Shown one piece after another: positions 1 through 10,026 of a stretch of DNA of 64,000 nucleotides. The notes beneath the pieces were generated by a model, which made no database searches, had not been told where the DNA came from, and saw only the letters and a list, made by a program, of their open reading frames with translations. The translations under genes and the position numbers were made by a program. Position 1 is the stretch's first letter, and every line of letters begins with the position of its first letter. The stretch is from assembly GCA_026120185.1 (NCBI GenBank), contig JANUWF010001636.1, positions 2,666,001 to 2,730,000 on the forward strand, in the 5' to 3' direction. The stretch is from Voacanga thouarsii (Eukaryota > Streptophyta > Magnoliopsida > Gentianales > Apocynaceae).

Positions 1-298
1 TTGTCGTGATCTAATATAGCATTTGCACAAGATATGACTTCACTAGGTGTTCTTTACTCTCCTTTTAAGCCACCTAATTGAATAATGATGATTGTCTAGT
101 AGCATACAGCGTACAGCGAACCTGACGTGATTAAGACGGCTAATGGCCAGTTGACAAGCTAGCTCAAGGACTTTGCCATTCTTCTAATGCCCAAATGATA
201 TGCTTTCACTTCTATCTCAGACTATTTGATCAAAGGGGTGACTAATTAGTTTGCTTTTCTTCTGTTCCTCTCATATATATCCAATTCAAGCAAAACAG

Positions 299-580
299 GT
301 ATGCAGACCAGCCCTTTTCAAGAAATCCATGAGAAGGTTCAACGTTGCATGGTGGGCTTACTCATTTCCTGTAACTTCGTTGGCTTTAGCTTCAGCAGAA
401 TATGCTCAAGAGGTTAAAGGTGGCGTAGCACATCTCATAATGCTCAGTCTGTCTGCGCTATCCGTCCTGGTGATACTTGGCCTCCTGGTCTTCACTGCAT
501 TCAACACTAAGATGCTCTTATCAGACGATGATCCCTTTGTAATTACATGTCTTCCAAGTCATTCATCAAGAGCAGCGTGA
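299..580 (+). CDS. S-type anion channel (SLAC1/SLAH family), last exon only
   Basis: This is the terminal exon of a slow-type (SLAC1/SLAH) anion channel. The family is built from ten membrane helices related to the bacterial TehA fold and passes chloride, nitrate or malate across the plasma membrane. The exon opens right after an AG acceptor (297-298) with V-C-R-P and carries the family hallmarks FNVAWWAYSFP and EYAQEVKGG, followed by a hydrophobic last helix (about residues 43-66 of the exon) and the conserved NTKMLL before a short polar tail. It stops at TGA 578-580. Positions 1-298 look like the preceding intron, so earlier exons lie outside the window. I cannot tell SLAC1 from SLAH1-4 with only this exon. 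Family assignment is strong; that the gene is intact is assumed. Confidence 0.88.
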   Translation, partial: VCRPALFKKSMRRFNVAWWAYSFPVTSLALASAEYAQEVKGGVAHLIMLSLSALSVLVILGLLVFTAFNTKMLLSDDDPFVITCLPSHSSRAA

Positions 581-673
581 CACATATAGCTTAAGTTCAG
601 CTGCACAAAGACCGAAAGAAATTCCATCTCGGTCATCCTCTCCGTATTTGCATAATGGCATTACTATATATAT

Positions 674-689
674 AAAAACTTGTCCAAGA
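674..689. repeat. Target-site duplication, left copy (LINE-like insert)
   Basis: 16-bp direct repeat matching 1314-1329 with one mismatch (T versus A at its eighth base). It brackets the A-tailed insert. Confidence 0.55.
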
Positions 690-1313
690 GTCTCCTCTCG
701 TATTAGCAAGGGATAGCCTTCATCGTGCACTCCGCTTCTCTCTCTATCAACCTTCCCCCTCTGGTTTTCATCTTTGTGCTCTTTGCTTGGCTCTCTTTGG
801 CCAGATCTTGGTCTCTGCCGGAGCTCGGATCTTGACCAAAGATCCATTCTTTCTTTTTATTTATGTTGATTTTTCTTCTTTTTTGGCATTAAATCTCAAC
901 AAATTTTTTCTTTGGTTTTATTTCTTCAGCTCTACTTCTCTTCGGCCGTGTTCTTTGTATTTCTATTTATATTTGTCCTTCTCTTTGTGTTTGTTGTTCT
1001 TCATTTATCCAACAATTGGTTTGGGCCCTTCCCCCACTTCTCACCTATGTCTTAAGCAATTTTCAAGACCGATGATATGCCCAGAGTCTTCTACATTACT
1101 GTTCACAGATCTAGGTGGATTTGGTTTGCTCAGGTCGTTGATGTTCGTGGATGCTGAGAAAGTAGTCAAGAAAAGATTTTTTGTGTATTTATTTTTATTT
1201 TATGTATTGTACTGTTATCTTAAGGGTGATGTTGTTTTTCTGTTACGAGGATATTGTTATCCATATGTGTAACACGTCTTTCGTTATGAATAAAATCATA
1301 TTAACTATAAAAA
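690..1313 (+). mobile_element. 5'-truncated LINE-like retroposon with A tail
   Basis: The insert ends in a polyadenylation-like AATAAA (about 1289-1294) followed by an A tract, and it is flanked by a 16-bp direct repeat that matches at 15 of 16 positions (674-689 and 1314-1329, core GTCCAAGA). Long variable target duplications plus a 3' A tail are the hallmark of target-primed reverse transcription by non-LTR elements. The body is T-rich in the coding sense and holds no recognisable reverse transcriptase, as expected for a severely 5'-truncated copy. It sits in the 3' flank of the anion-channel gene. A processed retrocopy of some transcript mobilised by a LINE is the alternative. Confidence 0.55.
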
Positions 1314-1329
1314 AAAACTAGTCCAAGAT

Positions 1330-2345
1330 TTCAAATTTTCAACTTAAACCTATAGTGGAAAGTAAAGAAAGCTAATGGTCTTTCTTGGTTTTTCATAGGG
1401 ATCATTGTACCAAATAATTTAATTGGTATTAAGAGAAAATTGAACGCAGCCAACCTAGAATCTAACCAAAGCATGAAAACAAAATGAGAGATATGCAAAA
1501 TAATAGAAATGCCAATTGGAGTTAAGATTACAACTATATATTAATACTGAAATAACAACAATAGAGGTGACACGTTCTATATATTTAAGGTGTGAGAGGG
1601 TGACAGAGAAATCAATGCCCATCGTTGAATCAAATATTAGAAATTGCATTTGACTTGTAGTAAAGGCATAGGATAAGATTATAGGAGTGATATTGATATA
1701 ATTATTCACACACATATAGAGAGAGATATGATATTTTTGAATAAAAAATTTAGTGATGCCTTGGATGAGATGATGGTTTAGCTAGATTTTCTCCAATAAA
1801 AATAGGTACCACTAATAAATATGTTTGTTGAAGGCGTGTTAAATGGCCTGGCATAGGTGGCGTTATAAGATGTTACTCTCAAAATTTTGTTGAGAAGGTT
1901 AGTGGTGATTTAAGGTAAAATATAAATAAAAGGTGCCAAACAAAACTAATCATATTGCAAATCTCATGTTGAAGATTTAAAGAACTAAGTTGGGGGTTTA
2001 TTTAATTTAAATACCGCGTTGTAAGGACAAGTAAGCGAGAAAGGTAATGATTTGGCTTACAAACAGACTAAGAGATGCCTTTGTTTAGGAAGAACTGGAA
2101 GTATGTTATTAAGTCAATTTTTAATATTTTTTTCCATCTTGTATTATTTAGATGATTAAGATTTAATAAATATTTAATAGATTTACACATGTTTTTCGGA
2201 ATTTAACAACTATCATAAAAGTTGGATTAATAAAAAACTCCTTTTCCTCCTTCTCTCTATCTCATTGATCAAATATTTGATTACTAAATAAAAAATTACA
2301 AAATTTGTTAGGAAAAATTTAAACAAAAAACTTAAATTAAATGAG

Positions 2346-2398
<53 letters not shown>

Positions 2399-2825
2399 CT
2401 GTCTATTATATGCAACTTGTCACCACATCAAAGCATTTTCCCCCTGTTCTTTTCATAACTTAGGCCTAGTATTTAGTAAGCATCTTCATTTCATATAAAA
2501 ATGCATCTAGAATATTTATATTCCTACATTTTAATTGATTTATTTCTATTTTTTCATAATCAAATTAATGTAATTATTTATATTTTAAAATTTTTTCTCC
2601 ATATTAATAATTTCTTGTTACATCGAGTAGGATTTTCTTAGTACTATTTAGCAAATGCATGCCCTGATATGTGTTTGTCATTTTAAATTATTTGTGTTTA
2701 GACAAGCGTTTCATGGACATTTTATTGACTTAAGTTATATATACTCTCCCATTTATAATTTAATATTCACACTTCTTTTTTAAATTATTTCAATAAATAT
2801 TTATGTTCTAAAATAAAAATATTTT
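1330..2825. other. AT-rich intergenic stretch with (AT)23 microsatellite
   Basis: I see no coding signal or RNA gene. The stretch is very AT-rich and holds an uninterrupted (AT)n run at 2349-2394. Short reading frames here have no family resemblance. Confidence 0.6.
2349..2394. repeat. (AT)23 microsatellite
   Basis: 46 bp of perfect alternating AT. A second, shorter run lies at 2952-2982. Confidence 0.95.
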
Positions 2826-2925
2826 ATAGGGATTGACTAAATTTACACCCCTATTTATTAATGTTTATCAATAGACAAATGTGCCCTTTTCTATTCTTAT
2901 TTCTAATCAATTATGTCATTTTTTT
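2826..2925 (+). repeat. Left arm of a diverged long inverted repeat
   Basis: This arm resembles the reverse complement of 6070-6178. Shared blocks include CCTATTTATTAAT, a TAGACAAA/ATGT block and CTATTCT in the same order. The two arms enclose the phosphomannose isomerase fragment and a Helitron-like 3' end. They may be subterminal regions of one transposon, or the ends of two related elements in opposite orientation. Confidence 0.4.
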
Positions 2926-2946
2926 ATGTGGATTAATTAATTTAAT

Positions 2947-2985
<39 letters not shown>

Positions 2986-3230
2986 GGAACGGCAGAAGTC
3001 TACTATGAATTTAAAATTTTTTAAGAATTTTTTTATTAATGAAGAAATTTTAAAAAAATATTTTTTTAATATTAAATTATCTGAATTCAATGAATTTTAG
3101 GTAGCAGTTATCTGAATTCATTGAAAGATGCAGCTTGACAAAATTGATGCAAACATTGGATTTGTTGCGTTTCTGTGTAGTAAATTGTGGAACTTGATTT
3201 GCTTCAAGTTGCAATCTTTCTTTTTTCTAG

Positions 3231-4756
3231 GAGCTAAAGGCTGTTGTCCGTAATGTTCCGGAGATAGTAGAGGTGGTTGGCAGAACGAGTGTTGACCCAC
3301 TCTTGGATATCAGTAAGTATAGGGGCGGGAATATTGAACACGACACGCCAATACGATACGAACACGACACGGTTATAGCGGGTTAATGTTGGGATTTCGT
3401 GGGTTCGGGTTGAAACATGTCGACCAGTTTAACTTTAAACGTGTACAGATCATAAACGGGTTCAACCTGTTTTAACCCATTTCAACCCGCGAACCCGTTT
3501 AACTTTTTTTAATATTTATATTTAATATTTTTTGTAATACCCTACAAATTTTACTATAGAAAATTAGATAATTTAATTTTTTACATGAATTAATTGAATT
3601 AAATTTTATTATATGAATTAATTAAATTGTTTGTGTGTCTATTTTGTTTAATTATATGAGACATCTTAAAGAAAATAAATGATGTTAATGTGGTTATTTG
3701 CTTGATATATAGTAAATGAATAATTCTTAATTAATTATTATTTAGTGTCTATAATAATAATATTAGTACGAGTTGGTAAGCAACGACCTTACGCAAGTTT
3801 AAAGGGGAAGGTTAGACTTTTAGGAAATAACGTATGTAATATGCCTACAGGCCAAATCGAATATAGAATGAAAAGAAGCTCGTGTGGTGCATTTACCAGA
3901 GGATAAGGTTCACTCAGCATCGATTGACCAATTCGTATACTATGCTATTTCTGACATTGGGACAAAGACAATTTGAATTACACCCTACAAGGACAAGCCT
4001 TCCTTTCGTGCTCGTTTTTTGCTCTCCATTTGCTCTTTAAAATTCCTGGCATGATACGACAAAATTGTTGTTCTAAATATCTAGAGAAAATAATTTCTTG
4101 AATAATCCAATTTTATTACAAAATTACATTTGTTTAGATTTTTAAGATTAAATCTTATGAATTTATTATGATCTCTAAATATTTAGTAGGATGGTTTGTT
4201 ATTTTATTGGTTATTTATAACTTTACGGACTGTTTTATTAGTTTTTTAATTTTATATAATTTGATTTGATTTTTTCAAATTTTTTGTGTAATGGTGCACA
4301 GATTGGCGGGTTTAGTAGGTATTCGGTTTGACGAATTTAGTAATTATCTATTTAATTTTTGTATCTAATTGTGTCATGTCGTGTCAACCCGTTTTATAAC
4401 ACGAACACGATACGAAAATAAATGGGTTGACACGACACGACACGTTTATTAATCGGGTCGTGTTCGAATTGACCTGTCAAGTGTAATTATTTTAAGTTGA
4501 CACGACCCACCAACCCAAACACGACACGATTGCCACCCTGAGTAAGCAAGATGGGGAGGAGAAAGCAAAAGAAGTTCTGCGGCTAATATTTACTCAACTC
4601 ATGTCAGCAAGAAAGGATGCGATCGAGCAAGTGTTATTGAGATTGACAAGTCGTCTAATTGCACATGATGAACCTCCACGCAAACCACAGATCCCCATCT
4701 CGTGGCCTTCTAATCCAATTAAATTCAGTGAAGAATTTTTAATCACTGAATTTTGA
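3231..4756 (+). pseudogene. Mannose-6-phosphate isomerase fragment, split by a hAT-like insertion
   Basis: An AG acceptor at 3229-3230, after a pyrimidine tract, opens an exon reading ELKAVVRNVPEIVEVVG. This is the insert segment of plant type I phosphomannose isomerase, the enzyme interconverting mannose-6-P and fructose-6-P on the route to GDP-mannose and ascorbate. The exon is interrupted by a 1.2-kb element at 3320-4540. Skipping the element and one copy of its target duplication, the frame continues without a shift into EKAKEVLRLIFTQLMSARKD and a basic SRL segment, then loses resemblance before TGA at 4754-4756. No other exon of the enzyme is visible, so this is an isolated fragment. The family match rests on recognising this helical insert; it may have been carried here by a transposon. 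Confidence 0.7.
3320..4540. mobile_element. hAT-like non-autonomous DNA transposon with 8-bp TSD
   Basis: The 1221-bp insert is bordered by 8-bp direct repeats AGTAAGTA (3312-3319) and AGTAAGCA (4541-4548), the duplication size of hAT elements. The ends are imperfect inverted repeats: TAGGGGCGGGAAT on the left against CAGGGTGGCAAT read inward from the right. Subterminal regions on both sides are packed with ACACGACACG-type motifs (for example 3338-3372 and 4380-4530), typical transposase-binding clusters. No transposase is present. It lies inside the phosphomannose isomerase relic exon and post-dates it. Confidence 0.7.
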
Positions 4757-5639
4757 ATTTTAAAATGTTAAGTATCTATATAAAGTTTAAATTAATTATA
4801 ATTGATTTTTACATTATATTTTATTATAATATATATTAAATATAAAATAATATTAATAATTAAATGAGTATTTTATTTAAAAAATTAGTATATATTTAAA
4901 TAATTGATTAATAATAAAAATATTTTATTAATCATACTTTAATTAATTTATTATTATTTATCATCTAACGTATTTAATAAAATATATAATCAATTATTTA
5001 TTTATTTTAAATATTTAATTAAATTACCATGCACTGATGATGGATGGGGAAGAGAGATTTTCAATAAATCAATTTTTGACACCTTTATTTAATTTTTCTT
5101 TTTTGGAGTTGAACCACTTATGTTAGCTATTAATATTTTATCATTGGAACTATTTTTATGGGACAAAAAAACCACCTCATTTTATAGCCATCTCATTAAC
5201 ACTAAGAATCGTTTTTAAAATCAAAGAAAATTTAATTAAGAAGTTTTTGATTTTTTGTGGGGGTTTTTTTTTTTTTGTTTAACTATTATTTACTTTCTCT
5301 ATTTAAATTCCTAAAATGCTCTTGACAATTACATTCATTTGATTTATTTGAATTCATTGAACTAATTATTATGCTAGCCTTTTTGAACCTCCTAGAATTA
5401 TATTCTTTTTAATTTTTAATTTTTCATCTTTTTACGAACTCTAAAAGTATTATTTTATATTTGTACATTTCACCATTTTAAAATTTTGAAGGTTTTTTTA
5501 AAAAATATCATTGTTATTTGATTTGATTTTTTTTCTAAATCAGAGTTATCTAAACTTTTTATTGTTTTAAATATTAAAATTATCTTCTTATCTGAATTAT
5601 TTATGAATGCAAGAAAATTGAAAAAATTACTGAAACTAT
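4757..5639. other. AT-rich stretch, no gene seen
   Basis: Extremely AT-rich DNA following the isomerase relic, without coding signal. It may be the interior of the element that ends at 5667. Confidence 0.4.
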
Positions 5640-5667
5640 CCCGTGTAACGCACGGGCATCCACCTAA
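5640..5667 (+). other. Helitron-like 3' terminus (hairpin plus CTAA)
   Basis: A 6-bp GC-rich stem, CCCGTG paired with CACGGG around a 5-nt loop (5640-5656), is followed after 7 nt by CTAA and then T. Helitrons end in a short GC-rich hairpin just before CTRR and insert between A and T. The matching 5' TC end could not be located; one would be expected upstream of the isomerase fragment if that fragment was captured. Moderate to low certainty. Confidence 0.4.
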
Positions 5668-6069
5668 TAATTAATAAAAGTTGAATGGCTACTAATTTAA
5701 TTTTTTCTCCAAATGTCTCTCATTGATATGCTCTATTTTTTTTTAAATATTTGATAAGTCTTCTATTTTATCAATATTTTAATCTATTAATAAAATACAT
5801 AATTTTAAGAACAAATAAATCAGTAGTTTTTTAATCAAATAGAACCCTACATTATACTTACTATATATTTTCACAAGTTTCACAAAGTATTAAGAAGAAA
5901 TAAAGAGAAATAAAACTTTCAATACATGATAAATATATAAATTTCAATTCTTATATAAATTATTATATTTTTTAATAATTTCATTCGTACACAATTTTAT
6001 TAGTTTGACATTTATTCAAAAGATATAATTTTATTTAAAAATTAAAAGAAAAATAAAAATGAAATAAGA

Positions 6070-6178
6070 TTTTAAAGTTAGAATAGTAAAATGACATTTT
6101 TGTCTAAATAATATATATTAATAAATAGGGATATGAATTTTAGTTAGAATGGTGTGAATCTAACCCCTTCCTATTCTA
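6070..6178 (-). repeat. Right arm of a diverged long inverted repeat
   Basis: Reverse-complement partner of 2826-2925. The arms lie about 3.1 kb apart. Confidence 0.4.
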
Positions 6179-6613
6179 TATATAATCTAAACTTATACCC
6201 ATAAGCTTAACTATGAGTTCTAACAACATATGATTCTCATCGCTAATCTACATGTGAGCTATAACTAGGTTAACTGGCTCCAGTTTGATTAAGCTCTACT
6301 CTGGAATTTGATTGCCTAGTTTTCTTATTTTCATTAAATTATGTAAAATTTATTTTTTTGAAATTAGTATGAATGTTAACTTATTTTATACTAATTTTAT
6401 TTAACTTACCTATAAACTTTTGGATTAATTACATTTAACCCCCTTGTAGTTCCTCCAAAATACAAATTGATCCCTAACCTTTTTGACATTTACAAATAAC
6501 CCTTTTTATAGTTTTTTTTTTATAAATAATTCAGGTGTCTGAACTTCGGCCAACTATTTCTTAAGACTATGAGTCATAGCTATATAAATTTGGGTTTGTC
6601 CCTTACCGTTGTC

Positions 6614-7180
6614 TAGAGATGGAAATAAGCTAGGCTTTTAACAAGGGTCTACGATCTGGCCTGGTTTAGACCTGACTTGGTCTGAGCCTGTTTAGTAAAG
6701 GAGTCAAGTTTGAGCCTTAAATTAGACTTATTTAGTTAAAAAGGATGAAAATATTTGATAATTAACACTTGACCTAAAACCTATCAAGCTTGACCTATTT
6801 ATATATTATATATTGCATAATCATTATATATTTTATATTAATTGTAATATATTGTATTATATGTATTTTATATAATACTTATCTTGAACATATAAAATAA
6901 AAATTATATATATAATTTATTGACTTTAACATATAATATATTATTAGTTTATTTATATATATTACATATAAAAATTAATATCAACTTAAACTAAATTGTG
7001 ATTTAAAAAAGATTATACATTAACAGATTTTTAAATATGTTAGACTTTTATGCAGGTTAGGCCCGAGTCTAAAAAAACCATTATATAGGCTAACATGCTA
7101 GGCTTAATCCTTAAGCCTACAATGTAGGTTCAAGCCTATTTAGTCAAAGTCTGACCTAACCTGGCCTATTTCCATCCATA
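6614..7180. mobile_element. hAT-like MITE with 8-bp TSD
   Basis: The 567-bp insert is flanked by CCGTTGTC (6606-6613) and CCGTTGTT (7181-7188). Its ends form inverted repeats, TAGAGATGGAAATA on the left against TATGGATGGAAATA inward from the right (12 of 14 match). GGCCTG/AGGCTT-type motifs recur near both ends. There is no coding capacity. Confidence 0.65.
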
Positions 7181-7190
7181 CCGTTGTTGT

Positions 7191-7889
7191 TAGGCCTGTG
7201 CATTCAGTTTTGGATTTTAAAATTTGATTTTTACTTTTTTTTTTAATCAAAATTGAGTCGAACCGAAATTTAAAGAAAATCAATTTAACCGAACTAAAAT
7301 AATTTCAGTTCAGCTTGGTTCAATTTGGTTTTAGACCAAATTTGAATACCTCATTTAATAGATCTATTAACCCAATATAAATTTAAACTCAAATAAGTAA
7401 AGTCTAACATAAACTACAATTCAAATTTAATATAAAATGTAATATAAATTAAAGTCCAAACATTTTAAATATTTGAACCAAAATTTCAATAGAAAGTTAT
7501 CGTCATTGATGCAAATTACAAAGATGGAGATCTCAAACTCTTTATGAATGGTTTTATTTTGGATAAAATCGAAATGAACCGAGAATCGAATAAAATCGAA
7601 TTGAAATAACCGAAACCAAACAGATTGTTTTTAAACAAAAAACATAATTTAAAGAAATAAATAAATAACCATATTTTAATATTAATTATTTTTTAAATTT
7701 TAAAAATATAATTCGATTGTCGATTTTCTAATTTTTTATTTCAAAAAAATTAAAAATCGAATCGAATTTTTATATAAATTCTAAAACTGAGTCAAATCAA
7801 AATGAATTTTATTAAAATCAAATCAAAAATCAAAATTTAAATCTATTCAGTTCGATTTTTTAATTTAAATTAAATAATGAGCACCCCTA
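7191..7889. mobile_element. hAT-like non-autonomous element, family A copy 1
   Basis: It begins TAGGCCTGTGCATT and its right end reads inward as TAGGGGTGCTCATT. Along its length it is clearly similar to 14028-14669, sharing for example TATAAATTTAA, AAGTAAAGT and ATGCAAATT blocks in the same order. Its left edge is only 10 bp from the right edge of the neighbouring hAT-like MITE. The flanking 8-mers match at about 5 of 8 positions, consistent with an old insertion. Confidence 0.55.
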
Positions 7890-8433
7890 ATTATCGTGCA
7901 ACAAGTAACAAGTGGAACCTATAAAATAAAATAAAATATAGAAATCCCAGAATGCCACTAAGAAAGAAACGTGTGCAGATTTCTTGCTATCCAATAATTA
8001 TATCAAAATTGCTAAATTACAAAAAAGTTTTCCAAGTTTTTGCTATATTGATAATTGTTGCTCTTTATAAAAAAGAGAAATTCATTTTCCATTACCTACT
8101 AAAATCCAGAAACCAAACAGAGAAAATGAAATCATTTACATTTTCCATAGTTTATCAAATATCATGTGGTTTTTTAATTTCTTAAAGATTTCGTTTTCTT
8201 TTTCTGCCTTCTACCAAACACGGCCTTGGCCAGGTGATATATTTGACTCCGGTCGTGTAGTTGGATCGACGACATTGATCGCATCACTTTCCAATTGGAT
8301 GATACCATCTTGGGCCCGTTTGTTGCATTGGAGGCCCGTTGACGTTGATCATATCAACCATAATGGAGGTTTCAAAACTAGCGGGACTGGTTTTGCCAGC
8401 CCCATGGGTTTATAATTCGCTCATATAAATCTA
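7890..8433. other. Intergenic stretch between transposons
   Basis: I see no gene with a recognisable family. Frames spanning 7952-8415 lack any known motif. The segment 8220-8410 is less AT-rich than its surroundings but unassigned. Confidence 0.5.
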
Positions 8434-8797
8434 AGTTATGAATATATTAAATTAGTGGAAGAAATTAGTAGAAGTTTCAATAATTAATAAAGGCTCCATT
8501 AATTATTAATTTATATGAATTATTAAAGAATATTTTTATGGATGTCCACCATTTAGTGGAGACACCGCTAATTAAGATTAGTGGAAGATGATGTATGCCA
8601 TGATATATTCCACTAATTAGAGCTCTATAAATAGAGCTATTCTCTAAACTTGTAATACACCATCATTTTTGTGAAAGAAAGATTAGAGAAAATTGTGAGA
8701 GAAAAGAAAGAGAAAAATTCTTGTGCAAAGAATAGTTAGAGTTTTATTACTGTGTAGTGTGAAGATTTTATTTTAACACTACCCAAATTTTATAACA
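8434..8797 (+). repeat. 5' LTR of copia copy 1
   Basis: 364 bp. The first base of the expected TG is mutated to A, and it ends in CA. A TATAAATA box at 8626-8633 sits inside a short palindrome. Confidence 0.93.
8626..8633 (+). promoter_or_regulatory. LTR TATA box
   Basis: TATAAATA within AGCTCTATAAATAGAGCT, a near-palindrome conserved in all LTRs of this family in the window. Confidence 0.55.
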
Positions 8798-8898
8798 CGT
8801 TATCACCCCGAGTCTCTACCGCTACAAAAGCTAGAAGACTAAGCACGAGTCTCTACCGTTACACAAGCCAAAAGACAGGTACGCGTTTATTAATCTCT

Positions 8899-9942
8899 AT
8901 GGCTAACCTAACTAAACTCGAATTTGTAGCCCTTGATATTTTTGAAAAAAATTATATGTCACGGGTTCTCGATACAGAAATGTATCTAAATGTTGAAGGC
9001 TTTAGTGAAACTATTCAAGCAAATAATAATGCATCTGCACAACACAAGGCTAAAGGTTTGATTTTTATTCGTTGTCATTTCGATGAAAATTTGAAAATAG
9101 AATATCTTACCGAAAAAGATCCATATGTCCTGTGGGTAAATTTAAAAGAAAGATTTGACCACCTGAATATAGTCGTACTACCAACTGCACGGTATGAATG
9201 GTTACACCTGAGGTTGCAAGATTTTAAAACCGTGAATGAATGTAACTCCGCGCTGTATAAAATTACTTCTCAGTTAAAATTATGTGGAGAAAAAGTGATT
9301 GATGAAGATATGTTGGAGAATACATTCTCCACCTTTCATGCCTCGAATATTGTCCTGCAGCAACAATATTGAGAAAAATGGTATACCAAATTTACAGATT
9401 TAATTACTGCCCTCCTTATTGCAAAGAAAAATAATGAGTTATTATTGAGAAATCATGAAGCCAAACCAACTGGCTCAGCAGCACTCCCAGAAGTAAATGC
9501 TATTGACTCCAACAGAAACCGTCGCTATAGTCGTGGTTGTGGTTATGGTCGTGGACACGCTCGATATTTCCCTTATCACAATCATAATCAAACTGTGAGA
9601 AATACTGGCCACCTGAAGTGGAACAGAAAAGATCACAATGAAAAAGAAAAAGAAATGAAAGAAAATTATGAGGATACATGTTATAGATGTGGCATGAAAG
9701 GTCATTGGTCACGTACCTGTCGTACGGCTAAGCATTTAGTTGAATTGTATCAAGCTTCATTGAAAAATAAAAATGTGGAAGCAAATTTTTCTCAACATCC
9801 AGTAAATGATGCTACAGATGATGATATTGATCCTGAAGATCTTAATATCAATATTACACATATGGATGTATCAGATTTTTTTGAACACCCAGACGGTAGG
9901 ATAGACCATTTAATTGGTGATGGTAGTGTCCAAAAGAACTAA
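8899..9942 (+). pseudogene. copia copy 1 gag (nucleocapsid) with internal stop
   Basis: The frame starts at ATG 8899 and encodes a copia-type Gag, the structural protein of the virus-like particle. It is interrupted by TGA at 9370-9372 and then continues in the same frame to 9942. The C-terminal part has a basic, Arg/Gly/Tyr-rich stretch and a CCHC zinc knuckle, CYRCGMKGHWSRTC (about 9679-9720). The stop fits a CGA to TGA change in a conserved basic segment. The frame ends at 9940-9942, before the protease, which lies in another frame. Confidence 0.85.
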
Positions 9943-10026
9943 AAGCCTCACCATGATATTTTTGTATTTTCATTATATTCTAATAAGATTTACGTTTACA
10001 TATATATATATATATATTTGTATCCA

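Noticed and set aside
787..1272. 161-codon open frame, Phe/Leu-rich
   Set aside because: Lies in the LINE-like insert; composition reflects T-rich DNA and no domain is recognisable.
5640..5656. GC-rich hairpin as a transcription terminator
   Set aside because: Plant nuclear genes do not use such terminators; the Helitron 3' end reading fits the CTAA-T that follows.
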